Origin: Candidatus Altimarinota bacterium
GTDB taxonomy: Bacteria > Patescibacteriota > Gracilibacteria > BD1-5 > UBA6164
Direction of reading: 5' to 3'
Length of the DNA stretch: 64,000 nt
Assembly (NCBI GenBank): GCA_028688895.1
Contig: JAQTXG010000001.1
Location: 62,001 to 126,000 of the forward strand
Of the stretch, positions 16,660 to 29,319 are shown piece after piece. Every line of letters starts with the position of its first letter. Positions within the stretch are counted from its first letter, which is position 1. A program made the position numbers and the translations under genes. A model generated the notes under the pieces. It worked only from the letters and a program-made list of their open reading frames with translations, did no database searches and was not told the DNA's origin.

Positions 16660-18486
16660 ATGAACACAAATGCTATAAATCTATGACAAGTACAAGTAGA
16701 AGCTGGTAGACCAGATTTAAACATGGAAAAAGTTATAGAACAAATTAAAAACACTCCTAGATGATGAATACTGATTTTACCTGAAATGGTAATTCCAGGT
16801 TATATGATCTGAGATGATTGGTTGTATGAATCATATATAAAACACTGTAGAGACTTCAATGATGAGATTATTAGACTATCTGGAGAATATTGAATTACAA
16901 TAGTATGGTGAAATATAGCATTCGATGAATCAAAGAAAAACGAAGACTGAAGTATTAGGAAGTACAATGGAGCATACATAGCAAGTAACTGAAAACTATT
17001 AAAAACTCAATACAAAACTCTACTACCAAACTATAGAATGTTTGATGATAAGAGATATTTTCATAGCTTAAAAGATTTGGTTGTTGAAGAAAACTTAGAT
17101 AACAAAGATGAAAGTATCAGAGAAAAATTAGAAGAAGAATACAAACCAGTAGAAGTATTTATAGACTGAGTAAAAACTAAAGTATCTCTACTTATCTGTG
17201 AAGATATATGGAATATAAACGATGATTATGCAGTTGATCCAGTTGAAATGACAAAGAAATATTCACCTGATTTGATAGCAGTAGTATCAGCTTCACCATT
17301 TGGTTTAGAAAAAGCTAAATTTAGAGACAAATTACTTAAAATAGTTAGTGAAGATACTACTATTGCTTATGTAAATCCTATCTGAATTCAAAACAATGGT
17401 AAAAATGTATTTAATTTTGATTGAGGTTCTAGTATTTACAGAGATTGAGAATTTATCAGGTGAGTTAAAAATTATACTGAAAATAAAAATGACTTAGAAA
17501 CTACTATTACTGAATTGAAACACCTAGAAGAACCAGAACAAATTTTTGATGCTCTTATATATGTTATAAAAGAATTCTGGAAACAAAACTGATGGGAAAA
17601 AGCTATGATATGATTGAGTTGATGAATCGATTCTTGACTAGTTTCTACTTTGCTAACTATTGCATTGTGAAAAGAAAACATCACTGCTATAAATATGCCT
17701 AGTAAGTTTAACTGAGAAACAACTAAATCATTAGCTCATACTCTAGCAAATAATTTATGAATAGACTACAAAATATCTCCAATGGATAGAATGGTAGAAG
17801 CACAAGTACAAGATTATTTAGATTTAGTATGAGAAATGCCTAGTAGTTTTGAGATGGAAAATATTTATGCAAGAGCTAGAGGTGGTAAATTATCAAATCT
17901 AGTAGCAAAATTTTGACCATATACCAACAACTGAAACAAAGACGAAGTACTTACATGATATGCAACACTTTACGGTGATGTTAATGGAGTACTAGCAATT
18001 ATTTGAGACTTACATAAGACTCAAGTTTGGGATTTATGTAGATGGATAAATGATAATGTAGAAAAAGTAATGCCAAGTTCAAAATTAGAAGAAATTATTC
18101 CAAATGAAATGATAGAAATGAAACCAGCAGCAGAATTATCAGATGAACAAAACGTAGATAACGGTTGAGGAGATCCTTTTGATTACAATTTCTTATCAGC
18201 GATTGAAATGGCATATTATAACAAAAAACAAACTATTTTTGATATAATAAGTAAAATATCAGACGACACATTAGAAAATTATTTATGATTAGAAAAATGA
18301 TACTTGGATAAATTATTTGATACAAAAGAAAAAAGTATAGAAGAAGCAAAAAGGATATGGAGACTAAAAACCATTAGTTATTTCAAAAGAGTTCAATGTC
18401 CACCAGTAATAACTATTTCTAGATCTAGTCCATGATTTGATCACAGAGAATCTCAAAATAAACCATATTTTTGGGGAGAAAACTAA
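16660..18486 (+). CDS. nadE: Glutamine-dependent NAD+ synthetase
   Basis: 608 residues. The N-terminal nitrilase-fold glutaminase has LPEMVIPGY (Glu), KTLLPNYRMFDD (Lys) and C180 in LLICEDIW. The C-terminal synthetase has the ATP-binding S320-GGID-S325 loop, in which both glycines are TGA, then GDVNGVLAIIGDLHKTQVW and CPPVITISRSSPGFDHRE. It amidates nicotinate adenine dinucleotide to NAD+ with ammonia from glutamine. Length is typical of the two-domain type. There is no Shine-Dalgarno sequence. The stop TAA precedes a hairpin terminator shared with the convergent gene. Confidence 0.95.
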
Positions 18487-18494
18487 AAATAGCA

Positions 18495-18519
18495 AGAAAA
18501 AAGCCCCTTGCGGGGCTTT
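18495..18519. terminator. Bidirectional terminator after nadE
   Basis: AAAAAAGCCCC-TTG-CGGGGCTTT between nadE and the convergent small gene at 18535-18747. Confidence 0.88.
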
Positions 18520-18534
18520 ACAAAACCAATACAC

Positions 18535-18747
18535 TTAATTTCTTTTATTCCAAGACTTCCCGATACTATCAACAATAATCAAAGTAGGTAAACTACATGA
18601 CAATAGAGAAATAATACCGATAACAAAACCTGAAACCAAGTGACCTTCTTTCGTCAGCCAAAATGACAAGATATACAAAAGCAAACTAGGTAGTGTTGAA
18701 AAAATTACTTTGTATTTAAAGGTCAATTTATTAAAAAATTGAAACAT
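18535..18747 (-). CDS. Small two-helix membrane protein, TGA-free class
   Basis: 70 residues starting MFQFFNKLTFKYKVIF. I choose this inner ATG because TTTGGAGAAAACA gives a ribosome-binding site 6 bases away, while the longer frame starts beyond it. Two membrane helices (about 15-32 and 41-60) are joined by a short charged loop, with a basic end. No family recognised. Glycine is GGN only and the stop is TAA. A TTGACT-like box on the minus strand lies near 18855. It separates nadE from prs and is not part of the NAD operon. Confidence 0.65.
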   Translation of the reverse strand: MFQFFNKLTFKYKVIFSTLPSLLLYILSFWLTKEGHLVSGFVIGIISLLSCSLPTLIIVDSIGKSWNKRN

Positions 18748-18944
18748 TGTTTTTCTCCAAAAGTGAGTGATTTTTATTACTAAAAACAAAAAATACCATT
18801 GATATACAAAGATATTTATTTAAAGTAAATAAATAATAATACAATTATATTAAAAGTCAAATTTTAAAAATATGAAATTTATTTGTACTTAATTGTATTT
18901 CTATTATTTTAATATTAGTTTATTTTATACATTTACAATTACAT

Positions 18945-19853
18945 ATGAAAACAATTATTACACATCCAAATTTTGATTATCTATGAGAACAAATAGTTAG
19001 AGATAACAGAGGTAAAATATCAAAAGCACAAGTAGATTTTGAAGCTTTTGAAGATGGTTGGCCAAATATATTCGTAGAAAAAGTAAAAGAATTAATAGAA
19101 CATAATGATGTCACATATATCTGAGATTTTTCCAAACCAAAAGACTTGTTTATAAATTATGCACTTATAAACTGAATACTTGATTATTATGCTGACAAAG
19201 TAAGAGTTATTATGCCTTATTTTCCAGTATGAACTATGGAGAGAATAGATGAAAAATGACAAGTAGCTACAGCTAAATACTTCGCTGATATCATGAGCAA
19301 TTTACCAAGTGGTAGGATGTGAAAAACGAGTATACATGTTTTTGATATACATGCACTACAAGAGAGATTTTATTTTGATAGCAAAAATGTAAATGCTGAG
19401 ATGCACACAGCTATGAATTTACTAGACGAAATAGTTAAGTGAAAAATAATTGTATTTCCAGATGACTGAGCAAAAAAGAGATTTTGAAAAGACTTCCCGG
19501 AAAACGAAACTCTATCATTTTCAAAAATCAGAAAAGGTGATTCTAGAGTATTAACTTTGAACTGATGAGATGTAGATTGAAAAGATGTTTTATTAATAGA
19601 TGACCTAATACAAACTTGAAATACTATTATAGAAGCGACAAAAATACTGAGAGAAAAGTGAGCAAAATCTGTCACAGCATTTGCTACTCATGGTGTATTT
19701 CCAAATTGATCAGTAAAAAAACTATCCAAAGAAGTAGACAAATTGATAGTATCAGACTCTATACCAAAAAATATTTCTAGAGCAGAAAAAATAAAAAATA
19801 TGGAAATAATAAGTCTAAAATCAGATATAGAAAAACTTATATTTAATTGATAA
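18945..19853 (+). CDS. prs: Ribose-phosphate pyrophosphokinase family protein
   Basis: 302 residues. The PRPP-binding loop LLIDDLIQTGNTIIEA is near residue 220, with MPYFPVGTMER and VFDIHALQERFYF as the ATP- and ribose-5-phosphate-side motifs. It makes PRPP, the co-substrate of pncB, which explains its place among NAD genes. It is divergent from E. coli Prs but has the right order of motifs. Many TGA glycines and no Shine-Dalgarno sequence. nadD starts 4 bases after its TAA, so prs-nadD-nudix form one operon. Confidence 0.85.
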
Positions 19854-19857
19854 TTTT

Positions 19858-20457
19858 ATGGAAAACATAGCGATATACTGATGAAGTTTCAATCCACCTA
19901 CTTTATGACATATACAAGTAGTTAAGTGAGTTTTAGAACACACAGATATAAAAAAAATAATTGTAGCACCATCATGAGATAGACTAGACAAATCTCATAA
20001 TATAGAACACAATAATAGAAAAAAATTGATAGAAATATTTATAAAAGTACTAAAAGAATCATGAGTAAATGTAGATTTGGATTTATATTTCTTTGAATGA
20101 AAAAACAATGGAATAACTACTACATTGCAAGAAGAAAAATATTTCAAACAAAAACTATGACTAGAACCTACTTTTATCTATTGATCAGATGTAGTAACAC
20201 ATATGCACAATTGGGTTTGAAACGATAATAAGTACATAGAAAAAAAATTAAAAAAGATTTTTATAAATAGACCAGGTTATGAATTCAAACCACAAAATTA
20301 TTCACTAGATAATTACATATTATTAGACATTCCTGAACTTATCCAAGTTTCTAGTAGTGTAGCCAGAGAAATGATAAAAAATAAACAAAGTGTAGCAGAT
20401 ATATTGAATCCAGAAATAGTCAAAGAGATAATAAATAACAATTTATATACTAAATAA
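19858..20457 (+). CDS. nadD: Nicotinate-nucleotide adenylyltransferase
   Basis: 199 residues. The opening IYGGSFNPPTLGH, with TGA for each glycine, is the nucleotidyltransferase GSFNP-x4-H signature. VSSSVAREMIKN near residue 164 is the ISSS-x2-R ATP motif. It adds AMP to nicotinate mononucleotide to give deamido-NAD, the substrate of nadE. The gene is 4 bases after prs and 6 before the Nudix gene. The motif YGSDVVTHMHNW fits the substrate site of NadD-type enzymes. Confidence 0.9.
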
Positions 20458-20463
20458 TATATT

Positions 20464-21033
20464 ATGAAAGTATTAGAAACTCAAATAGTACATCCAGGTA
20501 GATTTGTAGACAAAGTAATTGTTTCAGTAGAAAATGATGATTGAACTACAACTCCTTGGGAGTGAGTATACAGAAAGGGAACTTGACTAGTAGCTGGAGC
20601 ACTAGTAGAAAACATACAAGAGTGATTTTTTTTACTTGTAGAACAGTTTAGACCGCACTTCAATTCTAGAGTTTTAGAAATAGTAGCTTGATTGGTAGAT
20701 AAATGAAACACGCCACTTCAAACAATAAATCTAGAATTATTAGAAGAAGCATGATATACAGCAAAAAATATCACTCTAATACTAGAATGACCAAAATCAG
20801 CATGAATGACAAATGAATACGAATATTATTATCATGTAGAAATAACAGGAAAATGATGAACACAAGATTTATGAAAAGATGAAAAAACACTAGAAATAGT
20901 AAAAGTAGAAAATAAATTGAGCGAACTACTGAAATTAACAAATCAAAAACAATCACAATGAATACTCGTTTCACCAGAAATCTGGAATATCATATGAAAA
21001 ATGACAGCAATGTGAGCAGAATTCAAAAAATAA
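20464..21033 (+). CDS. Nudix hydrolase, ADP-ribose pyrophosphatase-like
   Basis: 189 residues. The Nudix box is near 80-100: AGLVDKGNT then LELLEEAGY. It keeps the EXXEEXG core but has Leu for the usual Arg. Before it, FLLVEQFRPHFNSRVLEIVAG matches the NudF/ADP-ribose pyrophosphatase group. It probably cleaves ADP-ribose or a related nucleotide sugar, recycling breakdown products of NAD. It is last in the prs-nadD operon, and a long hairpin follows. The changed Arg makes activity less certain. Confidence 0.82.
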
Positions 21034-21738
21034 TAACACTTATTTTACAAGTCTGTTAATTCTATTGACTTATATTATAAAAACATTATAAAAAATCAAT
21101 ACAAATTAACAGATTTTTAGACTAGTAAATTGTGTTTTTTGATATCCTATTATACTCTACTTTAAGCAATAATTCACAAAAATAAAATCAACTAAGATTT
21201 TTAATAACTATAAATATTTACAAATGTCAATTTTTAAAAGTTACTATAAAAATTAATCAAAAAGCACCTATCGTTTGACAAAAAAATAGCTTAAAAACTA
21301 AGTCAAAAACTACTTTTTAACACAAAATTAAAAAACACCTCCAAATATTAATGTTATATTAATATCTCATGAGTATAATTATATATTTAAGCCCTTAGAA
21401 ATGGCTTAAAATACACAAAAGATTTGCATTAATAAAAAAAACTCGTATATTAATATCACTTAAATAAACAAGACATTTTTTAACCTATAGAATAACGATT
21501 TATTATTGTTATGTGCATACAAAAATAAATTTAAAAGGTCATATGCAAAATAGCTTCAAAAGAATAAAAATCTATATTTTTTTCTAGAAGTGGATTTTAC
21601 ATATATCCATAAACATCATATAAAATTAAAATTCCAAGGTAAATTGTCTGTTTATTTAAGTGATATTAAAAAAATAATATCACAAGTATGAAATTTTAAT
21701 ATTTCATACATACAAGTTTTATTTTTTAACTATTTTTT
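21034..21738. other. 705-base intergenic region with terminator and repeated 15-mer
   Basis: No ORF supported on either strand. TCTGTTAATTCTATTGA (21052-21068) pairs with TCAATACAAATTAACAGA (21096-21113) and is followed by TTTTT, a likely terminator for the Nudix gene. Further on are AT-rich palindromes near 21350 and an isolated TTGACA at 21275-21280 without a good -10 box. The 15-mer TTTTTTCTAGAAGTG is at 21578-21592, 147 bases before the toxin start. Confidence 0.55.
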
Positions 21739-24700
21739 ATGCAAAAAGTCTATAAAAAAATAGTGTTTATGATGTTACTATTAATCAGTATCTGAGTGAT
21801 ATGATTTAGCACAAACATCTATGCAAAAAATGATAATACATGAAACAAATTAGTATTGTCACAAAAGTACAATGGTAAAAAATTGGATAGAATAAAGAGT
21901 TCTATCAAAACAAATAAAAATTACAGGTTTTTAATCGACTCTAATCAATGATTGGAGGCTATTAAAGACTTTTTTGTTACCTGAGATAAAAAAGCAAAAG
22001 TGAAACAAGTATGAGAGCATACATATATGGTCAGATTACCACTTAATAGTAGTTTCCTAAGCGAAGAATTGAGTCAAATAGATGCTTGAACTATACCATG
22101 AACTATTTGATGATATGAAGTGGTAGAGCCAGAGATAGTGGAAGGATTAGGTTTTAGTATCCCTATCCTGAATCCTTTCCCTTTAGTCAAAGAGAAAGGG
22201 GCTACATTGTGAACTCTTTCTTTAGGTATATTGGAAGGGAGTAGCACATGAACAATAGAAAAAGTATGAGTATTAGACACATGAATAGATTATACTCACA
22301 CTGATTTAAGCAATCATTACAACTCAACACTTTCATACGACTTCATAAACGAAGACACAGATGCTATGGATGATAATGGTCATGGTACACAAGTATCTTG
22401 ATTAATAACAAATTCTGAGTTAATATGATTAAAAGTACTAGATGCAAATGGATTAGGTACTACGTACGATATACTAGAAGCTATAGACTATGCCAAAACT
22501 AATAATATCAAAGTATTAAACATGAGTTTTGGTGGTATATGAGATGCATCTACTAGTACAGTATGTGTGAAGCAATCACACAAGCAAAACAAGAGTGAAT
22601 ATATACAATAGTGTCAGCTTGAAATAACAATACAAGTATATCAAACTTGATACCAGCAAGCTGTAGTGATAGTATCACAGTATGAGCTATAGATGAGCAA
22701 AACAACAAAGCAAGTTTTTCAAACTATGGAACATGAGTGATGCTATATGCTCCATGAGTAGAGATATATACTACAAACTTAAACAACTTGTATTCTACAG
22801 TAAGTGGTACATCTTTTTCAGCACCATTTGTGACATGATTGGTAGCTAAGGAGTTGGCTTTTAGTGGAGGGATTAGTTATAGTGGAGTTGTTGAAAATAT
22901 TAATACTAAATACAATTTGTTAAGCAATATTTATGAACCATCATTGTATCCAATTCAAGAAATCATATTTTGAAGTGGAGAAGTTTTGCAAGGTTCATGA
23001 TCATGATTAACTCAAACATTAAATGAAGAGTGAATATTTACAGCAAGTTACAATTTATATCCTTCAGTTACAAACAACTGAATTTGGAATTGTTGACATC
23101 AATGAACAGCAACATTTTCAAATTGATATGTACTAAAACAACGTACAATAGCTCAAGATTTTACAAAAAATATATGAAGAACAGAATTATGGAAAGATTG
23201 AGTATTATTAGAATATCAAGATAATGTATTTTATGGCACACCATATACTCCATCATTTTGATGAAATAGTTGTCATCTATATTCAATGTTTAGAAGTATA
23301 ATATTAAGAGATAATTGAGTAATAGATATTGATTACTATTTTTGGGATTGATTTAGATGGAATTATTGAGTAAAACCAACAAAATTTAGTATAAATAAGA
23401 AAAATATATCTAATATTTCAGTAAGTACATCAGTATTTTGATATCCAGCACACTATTATATAAAATTGAACTTGATAGATAACAATCTAAGTACAACTAC
23501 AAATATTGCATCTCAGTGAGTGTATGATAATTCTGCTTGGCCAACATATAATGCAACAAATTGATCTTGGTTATGGTGATGAACTTCATTTGGTTCATCA
23601 TGATGTAGTATAACATCTACATCTGACACTGATGATAAATATTTTATAAGTTACAAATGTACAGTACATAAGTACTACTGATGATGAGCTGCAAATTGAT
23701 GATGATGAACAGATACAAAATATATTACATGAACTTTTAATTTATTAAAAGCAGATTATAACCTATGTGCATATGATTCAAAGTTTTGTGTTTCAAAAAA
23801 TTACTTTGATTTATGGCAAACATTAATAAATGAATACAATAAAATAAATTCTACTACAACTAACACCGACACAAACCCAGAAACACTTACATGAGATCCA
23901 GTAAATCTAAACACATGAGAATTCAAATATGACAATGTGCTTATGCAACATAATAGTAAATGATTTCCATTTGAATTTGCTGTAAAATACTGAAACAAAG
24001 TAGTTTATGATTGACCTATTTGATACAATTTTGATTATTCATACAATCAATATTTAACTACACAATCAAATTGAAATGTATATTACAACAACTGAAATGC
24101 TTGAACAATAGAATTTATAAAAAATACTACTTGATTTGACTATAACAAGACATACAAAGCACAACTAAGTCTAGTTAATTGAAAATACCAAATAAAAATC
24201 AATAATAGTAAAACATATGTTTTCAATACTGATTTAAAACTAGAAACTATAATTGACAATTTTTGAAATACATATAGCTTCACATATGATACAGACAAAA
24301 AATTAACTCAAATAATAGACTCAAATTCTAGATCTTATGATTTAGTTTACAATACAGATAAAAAACTACAAACACTTACAGATTTTAACTGAAATAAAGT
24401 AGAATTTATATATTTTGGAGAGTGAGAAACAACATGAACTAAAAACGATTTAAAAACAATTAAAATAATAAATGCAACAAGTACAAAAGAAATAAATTTT
24501 ACATATACATTATGAACAACAGACGAAGAAAAACACAACATAATCAAACTAATAGATAGTGAAAATAATATATATGTAGAAAATACATATAATGCACAAG
24601 ACAGAGTAGTAACACAAATGTTTGGTACATGAACTATTAGCTATACATACACAACAAATGCAGATAATAAAGTAACACAAAATAGCATAATAGACAGAGA

Positions 24701-27700
24701 ATGAAACAATGTAATCTACACTTATGATACAAACTGAAATACTCTTACAAAAACAGTTAAAAAACTCTCATGAGATAGTGTATTTAGTTTTAATTATGAT
24801 AGTGATAATTATGTTACAAAAGAAATACTACCACTATGAAACTGATTTACATATAAGTATGATGCTAACAAAAATCTAATAGAAAAGAGACAAAAATCAG
24901 ATATGAATGCTCCGGATAGTAGTGATGACATAGTTACAAATTATACATATGATTTAAATTTCAATAAACCGACTCAAGTAATCAGCCCAAACTGAGCTAT
25001 TACAAACTTTACTCTTGATACAAATTGAAATATAACAAGTAAAGAATTATTATGAGTAAAAGATATAGATTGATTAAGTCAAACAATAGTAGAAACATAT
25101 GAATACAATTCTATATGAGAACTTACAAAGAGAATAGATGCAAAAGGAAACCAAACTAGATTTGAATATTCTAGCTGAAATCTAGTAAAAAGCATTAAGT
25201 GAACATTATTAAATACTATAGAAACAAACTACAATTATGATACAAAATGAAATATAGTAAGTATTACAGACTGAGAATGAAATATCACAAATCTTACATA
25301 TGATGATTTCAATTTGTTAAAATCACTAAGTACTCCAGAATGAATTACAAGTGAATACACATATAACAAACTAAACAAAAAAACAAACGAAAACATTATA
25401 CTATGAGACCTATCAAAAGTAACTACTAGCTACAACTATGACATACTAGATAATCCTACAAATATCACAAGTGATGTAGATGCAACTAGACAAAAAACAA
25501 TAGTTGCAAAATATGATAAAAATAGTAATATAACAGAGATAAAAGACTGAAACAATGCAACAGTACAATTTATATACAACGAAGAAAACTACATAACAGA
25601 GAAAAAAGTAATAAATGCTACTGAAAATATTATCACAAAATACGAATACGATACAAACAATAGACTAACAAAACAAATACAGGCTAATAATAGTGAAATA
25701 ATATTTACATATGACCTATATGATAGAATAACTAAGCAAACACTATCAAACTGAGTAAATACTAGACTAGTATATGACAAAGTATGAAATATACTGGAAA
25801 CATCTACATATAACAGTGCAAATACACTATTGCAAAAAGAAACAAATACATATGATAAACTAGGAAGAAAAACAAGCAATACAAAACATCTATTAGAAAC
25901 AAGTATAGAAATAACAAATAAAACATACTACGATACAGTATGAAATATAACTAAAATAATAGATGCAAAAGCTGGAGAAATAAACTATACATATGATATA
26001 TTTAATAGACTAAAAGAAATCACAGATAGTCTATGAAACAAAATAAAAAATACCTACAACAAAAACGATAAACTAACACAAAGACAAATACTAGGAACAG
26101 ACTGAAAAACTATTACAACAACATACACATACGACAATGACAACAGATTAAAATCAGAAACAAATACAAAATGAGAAATAGTAAACTACACTTACAACAA
26201 TCTAAATCAAATAATAAGTAAAACAGAAAAAGATTGAACAATTACAAATTATAAATATGATTATAGATGAAATGTACTAGAAGAAACAACAGGAACAAAA
26301 ACGACAAAATACGAGTACGATATAAACGGAAACAAAACAAAAATAATAGACTCAAATAATAATATAACAGTTTACGAATACGACAGCCTAAACAGAGTAA
26401 CAAAACAAACATATCCAGATGGAACAATTCTAACAAATGAATATGATATCTCATGAAATCTAATAAAAAGAACAGATCCAAATGGTACAATAGTAAACAA
26501 CACTTATGACATACTAAATAGATTAACATCAAGAAGTATACAAACATCTACATGAGTATTATGAGCAACATCTGAAACATATACTTACGATGAACTAGGT
26601 AGACTAACAAACTGAAATGATAATCTAAATAATTCAGTAAGCTTTAATTATGATAGTTTAAATAGACTAATAAATGAAACAAATAATAACGAAAATACAA
26701 ACTACACATACGACATAAACTCAAATATTACAAGCATAAACAACACAAACTACGCATATGATATAGCCAACAGATTACAAACAGTAACAAACTGAACAGA
26801 ATCTATAGCAAACTACACATACAACAGCCTAACACAAACAAAACAAACACTATGAAACTGAGTAATTACAAACTATTCATATGATGAACTACTGAGATTA
26901 TCAACACTATGAAACTATAACTATACTTACAATACACAGTGAAATATAACAAACGATTGAAAAGATAGTTATACTTACGATATCCTATGAAGACTTACAT
27001 CAGTAAACTATGACAAAGTAAATACTCCAGGCTACAACTGAGACAAAATAGAGAGATTTTACTATGACAATGTATGAAACAGAACCAACCAAGAAAATTA
27101 TACTCTAAAAGAAACATCAACAGAAACATGTAGTGATGAAACAGTCGTAGAAGATATCACATTACCAAACGGAAAAACAAAAACAGTAGAGAAAAAAGTA
27201 AGAAAATGTGAAACAGCCATAACACAAACAGAGAAACAAAAAAATACAATTGCATACAACACAAACCAATTAAACCAATACACAAAACTTCAAAATCTAA
27301 ATAAAAATGGAGAAATAAAAAAGGAGTTCACATACAACTACGACAAAAACTGAAACCTGACAAAAGATGATATAAACCAATACTTTTATGATTACAAGAA
27401 TAGACTAGTAAAAGTAATCCAAAATGAAGTAATAAAAGTAGATGAAAATGGAAATATAATAGAAACTATTCCAGAAAAAGAAATAGTAAAATATAGTTAT
27501 GATGTACTAGGTAGAAGAACAACAAAACAAACCCAAACAGAAAAGATAAACTATATATACGCATGACAACAAGCAATAGAAGAAAATATATTTACATTAT
27601 CATGAACAACATTAATACAAAAAGAAACAAGACAAAATATATATAGTAATAACTTAGATGATATACTATCAACAATAGTAATAGATGAAATAAATCAAAC

Positions 27701-28799
27701 ATCAAAGCAATATTTTTACGAAAAAAATCATTTGTGATCAATAACAAAAGTCACAGATGAACTATGAGCAATAGTAGAACAATACGAATACGATGCATTC
27801 TGAACAGCCTACGCAAGTGTAAATAATGTAGAAGCAGTAACAGAAGCTCAAAGCAACAAAACATTATCAATCAAGAAATCAGATTGAAGTGAAACAGCAA
27901 GTCAGTGAGATAGTGAAGAAATAACAATAAATAATATTAGATACAAGAGATATAACTGAGTTTGAAAGATTTGAAATACGAGATTATATACAGGTAGAGA
28001 GTATGATGCAGAGCTAAAACTATACTATTTAAGAGCTAGATATTATAGTCCAGATTTAGGAAGATTTATAAGTAGAGATCCGATAGATGTAAGAGATGAT
28101 GTGAATTTATATGGGTATGTGGGGAATAATGGGGTGATGTTTGTGGATAGGAGTGGGTTGAGTAAAGCATTAGTTTTTATATCAAAAGATAAATTTTTCA
28201 ATGATAATAAAACATGATATACTGTTTTAGAAACTTTAGCAAAAATATTTATTGATGACTTAATTGAAAAATGATACAAATGGGATGGTAATTTTAATTT
28301 TGAATGAGACATAGTAAACTCAGAAAGCTCAAATATAGAAATAGTATATTGAAATAACATAGATGATTTTGTTAATTCGATAAATAATAAAGAGTATAAT
28401 GATATTATTTTAATATGACATGCAAATAGTAACGAAATTTCTCTTGATTCAAGTTGAAGCTGATTAATTCCTATTAATATAGTACCACAAGTTGATGCTC
28501 CATGAGATAGAGATTATATTATTGATGAATATTCTATTAATAAATTGCCAAGTTTAAATTCAAACACTACTCTAACCATTTGATGATGTCTTTCTTGATA
28601 TGGTGAAAATTCAATTGCTCAACAAATTTCAACACAAATGTGAATTACAGTAAAAGCACCTGAAACTCTTTTAAATTCTGATAATGAAGATTGAAAAATA
28701 TATAATGGATGAACTAGTATTTTTTGATGATTGATTGATATTATTAGAAATTGAAAACAAGAGGCAGAATTTAAATTATTTAATCCAATAAAAAATTAA
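21739..28799 (+). CDS. Subtilisin-RHS polymorphic toxin (frameshift near 22562)
   Basis: About 2350 residues in code 25. A signal peptide comes first, then an S8 subtilisin domain: D180 in VLDTGID, H215 in DDNGHGTQ, and Ser at nt 22812 in SGTSFSAP. A long series of YD/RHS repeats (about 24200-27900) follows, and the RHS core ends at GRFISRDPIDVRDDVNLYGYVGNNG. The final 215 residues are a variable toxin tip with IILIGHANS and LTIWGCLSGYG, a His-Cys pair 56 residues apart as in clan CD peptidases. The frame shifts by one base near 22560-22564, inside the subtilisin domain; a base seems missing. The downstream 6.2 kb is open, so this may be an error or recent damage. Confidence 0.85.
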
Positions 28800-28800
28800 A

Positions 28801-29178
28801 ATGATAAACAACTATTTAGATATTTTACTTTTTATATTTATTATAAATTTTATAATAAGATACATTTATAATTACTATAGTAAAAGTGTAAACATTTTAC
28901 ATATTACTTATGATAGTATTATTTTATCTATAATATTTTATATTATAATATTAATTTTAGATAAACCATATACTAATTATGATTCTATTTTTATAGATAT
29001 ATTAATATATCCATTTATAATTTTATGATTACCAATTATATATATTTTTTTAAAGAAAAAATATATATTAAAAATAGGGGGTGAAGTCAGTACATATTAT
29101 TTATTAACAGAGATAGTTATAATTATATTAACTGTATATACTTCAATAAAATTATCATGATACATAGAACATTTGTAA
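28801..29178 (+). CDS. Candidate immunity protein, membrane-bound
   Basis: 125 residues, starting 1 base after the RHS toxin stop. It has four likely membrane helices and only two TGA glycines. No family recognised. Position directly after a polymorphic toxin is the usual place for its immunity gene, so the role is inferred from context. A 30-residue frame (29157-29249) overlaps its end and runs to TAG; it may be a remnant of an older cassette and is not called. Confidence 0.65.
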
Positions 29179-29319
29179 GAAAACCTAGCGTTGTTGATGA
29201 AAATGATAATTTTATAAAAGTAGATAAAATCATTTGATATGTAAAATAGTTCTAAAAAACAAAGTAATTATCAATTACGATAGTTACTTTGTTATAAAAT
29301 ATAATTTAAAATTTGAATT

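Noticed and set aside
29157-29249. 30-residue frame overlapping the end of the first immunity gene
   Set aside because: Too short, overlaps a better gene, and shows no ribosome-binding site or homology signal.
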